From Trinickia terrae (GTDB lineage: Bacteria > Pseudomonadota > Gammaproteobacteria > Burkholderiales > Burkholderiaceae): a DNA stretch of 64,000 nt. The stretch's first letter is position 1; every line of letters begins with the position of its first letter. A model generated the notes under the pieces. It had not been told where the DNA came from and did no database searches. It saw only the letters and a program-made list of their open reading frames with translations. Positions 56,987-64,000 of this stretch are shown here, piece after piece. The DNA lies in contig NZ_SWJE01000003.1 of the NCBI RefSeq assembly GCF_005144415.1, forward strand, positions 62,001-126,000. The letters run 5' to 3'. The translations under genes and the position numbers were made by a program.

Positions 56987-57784
56987 CTACGCGAGCAATT
57001 CCGCCTCTTCCGGCAAGCGCCAATCGATGGCCTTGCGTCCGTGTGTTTCCAGATAGTCGTTCGCCATCACGAAGTGGCGGCAGCCGAGAAAGCCTCGATG
57101 CGCCGATAGCGGCGACGGGTGCGGCGCCTCGAGCACGCAATGCGGCTTGTCTTCCAGCAGCGCGCGCTTGGCCTGCGCATGCGCGCCCCACAGCATGAAC
57201 ACGAGTCCGTCGTGACGGATCGCGAGTTCGTGAATCAGCGTATCGGTGCACTTTTCCCAGCCGCGCTTCGCGTGGCTTGCCGCTGAATCGCGCTCGACGG
57301 TAAGCACCGTGTTCAACAGCAGCACGCCTTGCCTGGCCCACGCATCCAGACAGCCGTGCCGGGGCGTCTCATAGCCGAAGTTCGCGGTGACTTCCTTGAA
57401 GATGTTGCGCAGCGATGGCGGCGGCCGCACGGCGGGCGGCACCGAGAACGCGAGCCCGTGCGCCTGCGGGTGTCCGCGGTCCTCGCCGTGGTAAGGGTCC
57501 TGGCCGAGGATGACGACCTTCACGTCGTCGGGACTCGTCAGGCGCAGCGCGCGAAACACGTCCGCCGGGTAGATCGTCTTGCCCTCCGCGCGCTCGCTGT
57601 CGACGAAGCGGCACAGCGGCGCGTAAGCGTCGCTGTCGAGGAACGGCCGCAGATGGGCGCGCCACGCGGGCGGCAACGCTTCGAACTGCGCTTCGAGAGT
57701 GGTGGCGGAGGGCGTCGCGGCAGGCGGCGAACCGAACAGCGAGGCTTGCTGCGCGCGGGAAGGGGGGCGGGAGGCGGAGGTCAT
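56987..57784 (-). CDS. ung: Uracil-DNA glycosylase, family 1
   Basis: 265 residues from ATG 57784. Water-activating motif GQDPYHG and the minor-groove loop [13 protein letters not shown] are intact; [10 protein letters not shown] and [10 protein letters not shown] are conserved. It removes uracil from DNA. N-terminal ~40 residues are low-complexity, as in related species. Its usual neighbour trpC is nearby but separated here by an usher remnant and a CYTH gene. Confidence 0.96.
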   Translation of the reverse strand: MTSASRPPSRAQQASLFGSPPAATPSATTLEAQFEALPPAWRAHLRPFLDSDAYAPLCRFVDSERAEGKTIYPADVFRALRLTSPDDVKVVILGQDPYHGEDRGHPQAHGLAFSVPPAVRPPPSLRNIFKEVTANFGYETPRHGCLDAWARQGVLLLNTVLTVERDSAASHAKRGWEKCTDTLIHELAIRHDGLVFMLWGAHAQAKRALLEDKPHCVLEAPHPSPLSAHRGFLGCRHFVMANDYLETHGRKAIDWRLPEEAELLA

Positions 57785-57994
57785 GGCGCAGAAGTGTCGC
57801 AGCAAACGTCATGGGCTTCAAGGCGAAAAAGGCGTATCGCGCGAGGCGTTTGAGCGATGGCGAGAATCGATTTCGTGTTGAGAATGTTCTTACGGATTTT
57901 CTGTGGAAATGGGACATTTTAGAAATGGTCTGATCATGTCCTGAGAGTGGAATCCACAGAATAAGCGTATCCGGACTTCTCTCTTGGTGCGCGT

Positions 57995-58705
57995 ATGACT
58001 GACGCCTTCGCCCTCCATCGCCAATCCGCTCCGACGCCGTTGCGTCGCTCCCGCTCGTATCGTTTGGCACTGACTGCCGTGGCGGTTGGCGTGCACGCCA
58101 TGTCGGCATCGGCTCAGACCGAATCCGAATCGCCCGTGGGCGCGGACAAGCTGACCGGCTTCGATTCCTCGTCCGCGCCGGGCAGCGTTCGCGGCGCAAG
58201 GCCCGGAACGGATCGAGATCCGCCAGGCCGGGCAACTGATCCGCTCGACAGTGGTTCCCGCCGGCCCGTTCGCGTTGACGAACCTTGCGCTGATCGATCG
58301 CACGTCGGCGGTGGAGGTGACGACGGTGGACTGCAACGGCAAGCGGCGCACGACCGTTGCCGAGGCGGTGTCGCTCATCGATACGGCGCCGCCGGCGGCG
58401 GCTTCTTACTCGCCGCAGGGCAAGCGCGGCTGGCCGATGCGGCAGGCCTCGACGGCCCGGGCAGCCGCGCGCCGATCAAAAAGCCTTCCGGCGCGGGACT
58501 CGACATTCGGCGCGAGCCAGTCAGCCTGGCGGTCCGGTACGCGCTTTCGTTTCCTGTCGATTCGGTGACTGCTTACGCGATGCTCGTCGGCGCGTTCGGC
58601 AGGGAGCACTTGGCGCGGGGCTCCGCGTCGCCGACGGCTTCACGGCGGCCTACGCCAGAAGCTGACCGGCGGCGGCGTGGCGTTCAGCGCTCGCGCAACC
58701 GATAA
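57995..58705 (+). pseudogene. Remnant of a second fimbrial usher gene
   Basis: The frame at 57995 begins with a plausible signal sequence (LALTAVAVGVHAMSASAQT). From about 58195 another frame carries ERIEIRQAGQLIRSTVVPAG, then PFALTNLALIDRTSAVEVTTV, which matches the plug/barrel start of the intact usher (SRVEVHQLGMLIYSTVVPAG, PFTLSNL). Everything between, and most of the barrel after, is missing, and frames shift again downstream. It is a deleted, frameshifted gene. Overlaps the 3' end of the opposite-strand CYTH gene by ~20 bp. Confidence 0.75.
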
Positions 58706-59310
58706 CCTCGTTGCGCCTTGCTGACGTCGTCGGGCGCGACGCCTGGCAACGCCGCCGTCAGCTCGGCCTGAAGCGCATGGAGCGCGGCTTCGTCGCCGTG
58801 CTTCAATTCAAGCTCGATCTCACTGATCGGCGCCCGGCGGGTTTGGCCTTCGACTTCAGCCGTGATCTCCCCTTGATCGATCGCGGCTTCGATTTCCGTG
58901 TCGCCGTGCACGACGTGCCAGAGCGTGCGCGTGAAATTCGTGCTGAAGAGCTCGATCAGCTCCGGCGCGGCGGCGCGCAGCGCGTCGGCGGAGGCCGCGT
59001 CGTTGCATGCCGCCACGAGCGCGTCGATCTCCAGACCTTCCCCGGCGACCGGGATCTCCCACTCATGCCGCCGATGCAACCCGCCTTCGGCGCTGCCCAC
59101 CGTCTTGTACGTTTGCAGCCAGCCATGCGGCGTCTTGCGCAGACGCAAGGCGCCTAGCGATTTCGCGAGCGTGAGCGCCGGCGTATCGAAGTAGTCGTTG
59201 CTGAGCGCCACCTTGATGCCGGTCTTGCCCGTGTGTGCAACGAAGAATTGCGTTGCCGCCTCGATCTGGTCGGCCGGCAAGGCGAGCTTGATTTCGCGTT
59301 CGATGCTCAT
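58684..59310 (-). CDS. CYTH-domain protein (triphosphate tunnel metalloenzyme family)
   Basis: 208 residues. N-terminal signature MSIEREIKLALP is the ExExK motif of the family; LRLRKTPHGWLQTYK, HRRHEWEIPV and EIELELKHGDEAALH supply the other tunnel residues. Members hydrolyse inorganic triphosphate or thiamine triphosphate; E. coli YgiF has an additional CHAD domain that is missing here. Probably in the same transcript as trpC or just downstream of it (25 bp). Confidence 0.9.
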   Translation of the reverse strand: MSIEREIKLALPADQIEAATQFFVAHTGKTGIKVALSNDYFDTPALTLAKSLGALRLRKTPHGWLQTYKTVGSAEGGLHRRHEWEIPVAGEGLEIDALVAACNDAASADALRAAAPELIELFSTNFTRTLWHVVHGDTEIEAAIDQGEITAEVEGQTRRAPISEIELELKHGDEAALHALQAELTAALPGVAPDDVSKAQRGYRLRER

Positions 59311-59334
59311 GGCGCTGCCTCATTCCATGAAGAA

Positions 59335-60120
59335 TCAGAAGAACATCCGTGCAAGTTCCGCGCCGGGCTCCTCGGCGCGCATGAACGCCTCGCCGACGAG
59401 GAACGTATGCACGGACAACTCGCGCATCCGTTCGACGTCCGCGCGCGACAGGATGCCCGATTCGGTCACGACGATGCGGTCTTCCGGGATCGAATCGAGC
59501 ATGCCGATCGTCGTTTGCAGCGACGTCTCGAACGTGCGCAGATTGCGGTTGTTGATGCCGATGAGCGGCGTCATTAGCGTGAGCGCTTCCTTGAGCTCGG
59601 CGCTGTCGTGTACTTCGACGAGCACCGCGAGCCCGAGCGAATGCGCGAGCGCTTCGAGATCCTGCATCTCCGACGTTTCCAGCGCGGCGGCGATCAGCAG
59701 GACCGCGTCGGCGCCCATCGCGCGCGCCTCGACGATCTGGTACGGATCGACGATGAAGTCCTTGCGCAGCACGGGCAGGTCGCACGCGGCGCGGGCTTCT
59801 TCCAGATAGGCGGCGCTGCCCTGGAAAAACTGCACGTCGGTCAGCACCGACAGGCACGCGGCGCCGTGCTTCGCGTAGGAGCGTGCGATGTCGGCGGGCA
59901 CGAAGTGCTCGCGCAGCACGCCTTTCGACGGGCTCGCTTTCTTGACCTCGGCGATGACCGCGGCTTGACCGGCTGCGTGCTTGGCGCGCAGGGCGCCGAC
60001 GAAGTCGCGCTTGTTGCGGGCCGAGGCCGCCAGGCGCAACTCTTCAAGCGGCGCGCTTTGCTGCGCCGCGCGGACTTCCTCGTGCTTGACTGCAATGATG
60101 CGTTCCAGAATGTCGCTCAT
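59335..60120 (-). CDS. trpC: Indole-3-glycerol-phosphate synthase
   Basis: 261 residues. [74 protein letters not shown] and VTESGI are the conserved catalytic blocks. Closes the indole ring in tryptophan synthesis. Single-function, not fused to TrpF. Last of the trpE-trpG-trpD-trpC order, 30 bp after trpD. Confidence 0.97.
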   Translation of the reverse strand: MSDILERIIAVKHEEVRAAQQSAPLEELRLAASARNKRDFVGALRAKHAAGQAAVIAEVKKASPSKGVLREHFVPADIARSYAKHGAACLSVLTDVQFFQGSAAYLEEARAACDLPVLRKDFIVDPYQIVEARAMGADAVLLIAAALETSEMQDLEALAHSLGLAVLVEVHDSAELKEALTLMTPLIGINNRNLRTFETSLQTTIGMLDSIPEDRIVVTESGILSRADVERMRELSVHTFLVGEAFMRAEEPGAELARMFF

Positions 60121-60150
60121 AGTGGGGATTCCGTTTTCTTGGATGTCGGC

Positions 60151-61185
60151 TCAGTTGGCCTTGAACTGCTGCGTGAAGCGCACCAGCTCGTCGACCTTCG
60201 CGCGGGCCGTGCCGCTTGCGATCGCTTCGCGCGCGACCTGGATGCCGTCCGCGATCGACGCCGTCACGTTCGCCGCGTAAAGCGCCGTGCCCGCGTTCAG
60301 CGTGACGATTTCGCGCGCGACGCCCGGCTTGTTGTCGAGCGCTTCGAGCAGCATCACCTTCGATTCGCTCGCATTCTCGACCTTCAGCGAGCGGTTCGAC
60401 ACCATCTGCAAGCCGAAGTCCTCGGGATGGATCTCGTACTCGTGCACCTCGCCGTCGCGCAACTCGCCGACGAGTGTCGCCGCGCCGAGGGAGACCTCGT
60501 CCATGCCGTCCTTGCCGTAGACGACGAGCACGTGCTTCGCGCCGAGCCGCTGCATCACGCGCACCTGAATGCCGACGAGGTCCGGATGGAACACGCCCAT
60601 CAGCTGGTTCGGCGCGCCGGCGGGATTCGTCAGCGGCCCGAGGATGTTGAAGATCGTCCGCACGCCGAGTTCGCGGCGCACCGGCGCGATGTTCTTCATC
60701 GCCGGATGATGGTTCGGCGCGAACATGAAGCCCATGCTCGTTTCGGCGATCGACGCGGCGACTTGCTCCGGCTGCAGGTCGATATTGACGCCCAGCGCTT
60801 CAAGCACGTCCGCGCTGCCCGACTTGCTCGATACGCCGCGATTACCGTGCTTCGCGACTTTCGCGCCGGCGGCGGCCGTGACGAACATCGTTGCCGTCGA
60901 GATGTTGAACGTGTGCGAGCCGTCGCCGCCCGTACCGACGATGTCGACGAAATTCGAGTTGTCGGCCACTTCGACGTGGTTCGCGAATTCGCGCATCACC
61001 GTCGCTGCGGCGGCGATCTCGCCTATCGTCTCCTTCTTGACGCGCAGGCCGGTGATGATCGCAGCCGCCATCACCGGCGACAGGTCGCCGCGCATGATGA
61101 GCCGCATCAGGTGCAGCATTTCGTCGTGGAAGATCTCGCGATGCTCGATCGTGCGCTGCAACGCTTCCTGCGGCGTGATGGTCAT
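60151..61185 (-). CDS. trpD: Anthranilate phosphoribosyltransferase
   Basis: 344 residues from ATG 61185. [22 protein letters not shown] (PRPP binding), [21 protein letters not shown], and [10 protein letters not shown] are intact. It transfers the phosphoribosyl group to anthranilate. The gap to trpG is 14 bp, so coupled expression is likely. Confidence 0.97.
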   Translation of the reverse strand: MTITPQEALQRTIEHREIFHDEMLHLMRLIMRGDLSPVMAAAIITGLRVKKETIGEIAAAATVMREFANHVEVADNSNFVDIVGTGGDGSHTFNISTATMFVTAAAGAKVAKHGNRGVSSKSGSADVLEALGVNIDLQPEQVAASIAETSMGFMFAPNHHPAMKNIAPVRRELGVRTIFNILGPLTNPAGAPNQLMGVFHPDLVGIQVRVMQRLGAKHVLVVYGKDGMDEVSLGAATLVGELRDGEVHEYEIHPEDFGLQMVSNRSLKVENASESKVMLLEALDNKPGVAREIVTLNAGTALYAANVTASIADGIQVAREAIASGTARAKVDELVRFTQQFKAN

Positions 61186-61199
61186 GATCTCGTCCCTCT

Positions 61200-61793
61200 T
61201 CATGCGCTGCGGTGCGCGCCGGTGGCTTTCGCGCTCTTCACGAAGTTCTCGAGCAGCGCGTGGCCGTGCTCGGACAGAATCGACTCGGGGTGGAACTGCA
61301 CGCCTTCGATCGCGAATTCCTTGTGGCGCACGCCCATTATCTCGCCGTCGTCGGTCCAGGCGGAGATTTCCAGGCAGTCCGGCAGCGATTCGCGCTCGAT
61401 CGCGAGCGAGTGGTAGCGCGTGATGTTGAAATGCTTCGGCAGGTCGGCGAAGACGCCTTTGCAGTCGGTTTCGATCTGGCTCACCTTGCCGTGCATGATC
61501 GTCTTCGCGCGCACGACGCGCCCGCCGAATGCCTCGCCGATCGCCTGATGGCCGAGGCACACGCCGAGAATCGGCTTCTTGCCGGCGAAGCGGCGCAGGA
61601 CGTCGAGCGTGATGCCCGCGTGCTGCGGATTGCTCGGCCCGGGCGACAAGCAGATGCGCTCGGGGTTGAGCTTCTCGATTTCGTCGAGCGTGATTTCGTC
61701 GTTGCGGTAGGTCCGCACGTCTTCGCCGAGTTCGCCGAAGTACTGGACCAGGTTATAGGTGAACGAGTCGTAGTTGTCGATCATCAGCAGCAT
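61200..61793 (-). CDS. trpG: Anthranilate synthase component II (glutamine amidotransferase)
   Basis: 197 residues from ATG 61793. Nucleophile Cys in [12 protein letters not shown], oxyanion region [12 protein letters not shown], and His-Glu in [15 protein letters not shown]. It supplies ammonia from glutamine to TrpE. A stand-alone subunit, not fused to TrpD. 13 bp after trpE. Confidence 0.97.
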   Translation of the reverse strand: MLLMIDNYDSFTYNLVQYFGELGEDVRTYRNDEITLDEIEKLNPERICLSPGPSNPQHAGITLDVLRRFAGKKPILGVCLGHQAIGEAFGGRVVRAKTIMHGKVSQIETDCKGVFADLPKHFNITRYHSLAIERESLPDCLEISAWTDDGEIMGVRHKEFAIEGVQFHPESILSEHGHALLENFVKSAKATGAHRSA

Positions 61794-61806
61794 GGTCTGT
61801 CTCCGG

Positions 61807-63300
61807 TCAGAAGTCGCTATCGAGGCCGTCTTGCACTTGCTCGGCGGCGCGCAGCACGGCGCGCGCCTTGTTCTCGGTCTCTTGCCATTCGGATTCGGGC
61901 ACCGAATCCGCGACGATTCCCGCCGCCGCCTGCACATACAAATTGCCGTTGTGGATGAGACCGGTGCGGATCGCGATCGCCAGGTCCATTTCGCCGGTGA
62001 ACGACAGGTAGCCGACAGCGCCGCCGTACAGCCCTCGCTTGACCGGCTCCAGCTCGTCGATCAGCTCCATCGCGCGCACCTTGGGCGCGCCCGACAGCGT
62101 GCCGGCCGGGAACGTCGCGCGCAGCACGTCGTAGTTCGTGACACCGGGCTTCAGCTTGCCTTCGACCGAGCTCACGATGTGCTGCACGTGCGAGTACTTT
62201 TCGATGACCATCTTGTCCGTGACGGCCACCGAGCCGATCTGCGCGATGCGGCCGACGTCGTTGCGCGCGAGATCGATCAGCATCACGTGCTCGGCGATTT
62301 CCTTCGGGTCGTTGAGCAGCTCCGTGGCGAGCTCGGCGTCGCGCTCGGGCGTGTTGCCGCGCGGACGGGTGCCGGCGAGCGGACGGATCGTGACGATCTG
62401 GTCGTCGCCGCGCTTTTCCTGGCGCACGAGAATCTCCGGCGACGCGCCTACCACGTGGAACTCGCCGAAGTTGTAGTAGTACATGTACGGCGACGGGTTC
62501 AGCGAACGCAGCGCGCGGTAGAGCGAGAGGGGATTGTCGCGATACGGCTTGATGAGGCGCTGGCCGACCTGCACTTGCATCAGTTCGCCGGCCGCGATGT
62601 ATTCCTTCGCTTGGCGAACCGCGGCGAGGTAGTCGTCCTTGGCGAACTCGCGATAGATCTCGGTGCGCACGCTCGCCGATGTGACGGGCGGCTGCACGGT
62701 CGTGCGCAGCCGCTGGCGCAATTCGCGCAGGCGTTGCTTTGCGCGTGTGTACGCCTCGGGCGTGGACGGGTCCGCATAGACGATCAGGTAGAGCTTGCCC
62801 GCGAGATTGTCGATGACGGCGACCTCTTCGGTCAGCAGCAGCTGGATGTCGGGCAGGTTCAGGTCGTCGGGCGGCGCGGTGAGCGCGAGCTTCTTCTCGA
62901 TGTAGCGCACCGCGTCGTAGCCGAAGTAGCCGGCGAGACCGCCGCAGAAACGCGGCAGGCCGGGGCGTTGAGCGACTTTGAAACGGGCCTGGAATTGTGC
63001 GATGAATTCGAGCGGATCGCCTTCGTGAGTTTCGACAACCTTGCCGTCCTTGACCACTTCCGAGACGCCGCCTTTCGCGCGAACCAGCGTACGCGCCGGC
63101 AGCCCGATGAACGAGTAGCGCCCGAAGCGCTCGCCGCCGACGACGGATTCGAGCAGGAACGAATTGGCGCCGCCGCGTTCGGCCTGCGCGAGCTTCAGGT
63201 ACAGCGACAGCGGCGTTTCGAGATCGGCGAGCGCCTCGGCGATCATCGGAATGCGGTTATAGCCCTCGTTTGCGAGGGATTGGAATTCGAGTTCGGTCAT
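61807..63300 (-). CDS. trpE: Anthranilate synthase component I
   Basis: 497 residues from ATG 63300. The feedback-inhibition motif LLESVVG near residue 50 is intact, so tryptophan control is expected. Catalytic blocks: [46 protein letters not shown] and [14 protein letters not shown]. Makes anthranilate from chorismate with TrpG-derived ammonia. No leader peptide is seen upstream. Confidence 0.97.
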   Translation of the reverse strand: MTELEFQSLANEGYNRIPMIAEALADLETPLSLYLKLAQAERGGANSFLLESVVGGERFGRYSFIGLPARTLVRAKGGVSEVVKDGKVVETHEGDPLEFIAQFQARFKVAQRPGLPRFCGGLAGYFGYDAVRYIEKKLALTAPPDDLNLPDIQLLLTEEVAVIDNLAGKLYLIVYADPSTPEAYTRAKQRLRELRQRLRTTVQPPVTSASVRTEIYREFAKDDYLAAVRQAKEYIAAGELMQVQVGQRLIKPYRDNPLSLYRALRSLNPSPYMYYYNFGEFHVVGASPEILVRQEKRGDDQIVTIRPLAGTRPRGNTPERDAELATELLNDPKEIAEHVMLIDLARNDVGRIAQIGSVAVTDKMVIEKYSHVQHIVSSVEGKLKPGVTNYDVLRATFPAGTLSGAPKVRAMELIDELEPVKRGLYGGAVGYLSFTGEMDLAIAIRTGLIHNGNLYVQAAAGIVADSVPESEWQETENKARAVLRAAEQVQDGLDSDF

Positions 63301-63663
63301 GTTCCGATCCTGTTCGTACGGCCGGCGCGGCGAGCGCCAGACAAAGCGTGGGCGCTGCGCGGCCGGTCGGGCGTGATGCGGCAAGAAGTTGCCAACCGGC
63401 GCGGGGTGGCTCGAGCGACGCGCGTATCGTCAACCGGAAAACGGCCGCGTATGCAGCATCCGCAGGGAATGCGGGCCTCGGTTCAAACGATACGGCGAAT
63501 GGAGCGCGAGCGCGCAGCGAAGTAAAAAACGGGTGCTGAAGACGAACTCCAGCGTACCTCAAGAGAGGTTAGCGCGACCAGCGACGCCAGGGCCAAGCTC
63601 CCCGGTCGATGCTGCTCAGACTCCGTTTTTTATTCAGAAACATGAAGATGGACGACGGTTAGG
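63301..63663. other. Intergenic region between gph and trpE
   Basis: About 360 bp upstream of trpE on its strand. I find no short ORF with tandem Trp codons and no convincing antiterminator/terminator pair. Two short A/T-rich patches occur near 63520-63527 and 63629-63636. Confidence 0.4.
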
Positions 63664-64000
63664 TCAGGATTGAGATGCTGCGTTGAGCGCCGCATTGTAA
63701 GCCGAGACGGCATTTGCGGCCTCGAACAGCGAGGCAACTATACCATCTGATTTTATCGTTTGTATAGCTTGCCCATGGTTGTAGCCGTAGGGAACGGTGA
63801 GCGTCGCCATGCCTGCGGCGCGGCCGGCGAGGGCGTCATTCTCCGAGTCGCCGATCGCCACGGCTGCTTGCGGTGCGACGCCGAGCGTCTCGCAGGCGGT
63901 AAGCATCGGCAGCGGATCGGGCTTCTTGCGCGGCAGGCTGTCGCCGCCGAGCACCACCGCGAAATAGCCGATCAGCGCGTATTGCTCGAGCAGCTCGACG
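63664..64000 (-). CDS. gph: Phosphoglycolate phosphatase, C-terminal part (5' end outside window)
   Basis: About 111 residues visible, open to the window edge. HAD motif III region SLPRKKPDPLPMLTACETLGV and motif IV AVAIGDSENDALAGRAAGM, then TLTVPYGYNHG, are as in Gph. It hydrolyses 2-phosphoglycolate. Upstream of trpE as in Burkholderia relatives. The N-terminal catalytic DxD lies outside the window. Confidence 0.88.
   Translation of the reverse strand, partial: VELLEQYALIGYFAVVLGGDSLPRKKPDPLPMLTACETLGVAPQAAVAIGDSENDALAGRAAGMATLTVPYGYNHGQAIQTIKSDGIVASLFEAANAVSAYNAALNAASQS

Noticed and set aside
63301-63663. trp attenuator upstream of trpE
   Set aside because: No leader peptide with tandem Trp codons and no paired alternative hairpins were found.

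Overview
The window looks like a chromosomal segment of a high-GC betaproteobacterium in the family Burkholderiaceae (Burkholderia sensu lato). This is inferred from gene content and order: petC-sspA-sspB, hemA-prfA-prmC-grxD-ubiX, gph-trpE-trpG-trpD-trpC next to ung, and cspA, ettA, ychF, dsbC and azoR with typical Burkholderia-like protein sequences. No database search was possible, so the genus is not fixed.

Layout. 1-1503: end of petC, then sspA and sspB. 1523-1598: tRNA-Thr(TGT), the attachment site of an integrated element of about 15.7 kb (1551-17244) flanked by a perfect 48-bp direct repeat of the tRNA 3' half. The element carries a tyrosine integrase, an AlpA-like regulator, a RepA-type ATPase, a replication-relaxation family protein, a DUF6573-like protein, a 46-residue protein, and a 0.9-kb non-coding region with a long inverted repeat. 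Its cargo is a type I restriction-modification operon (hsdM-hsdS-hsdR) and a translationally coupled pair of an NdpA/YejK-like nucleoid-associated protein and a RelA/SpoT-type alarmone synthetase. The two cargo modules are each bounded by copies of one TTGGCCAAC-type repeat. The pair is my leading candidate for an undescribed, probably anti-phage or toxin-antitoxin-like, system.

17245-36530 is mostly core genome: a decayed ECF41-sigma/carboxymuconolactone-decarboxylase locus, methyltransferases, a TetR-MFS pair with two clear operators, a nitroreductase, an MFS transporter, a YegD-type Hsp70, cspA with a strong promoter and long leader, an APC permease, a trimeric-autotransporter remnant holding only the signal extension and the anchor, a DODA dioxygenase, and the hemA-prfA-prmC-grxD-ubiX run. 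36708-50687 is housekeeping (Xaa-Pro aminopeptidase, isochorismatase-like and HAD hydrolases, AsmA-like protein, EttA, YchF, a Ubi hydroxylase, DsbC, an M61 peptidase, AzoR) plus a lipoprotein with a degenerate GDPD fold.

50930-58705 is an accessory chaperone-usher fimbrial cluster (usher, minor subunit, chaperone, two DUF1120-like subunits). Its AT-rich intergenic regions repeat a BvgA/RcsB-like (W)TTC(C/T)TA half-site. A second, broken usher lies across ung. The window ends with a CYTH protein, trpC, trpD, trpG, trpE and the 3' end of gph, all on the minus strand. No CRISPR array, rRNA or complete IS element was seen.
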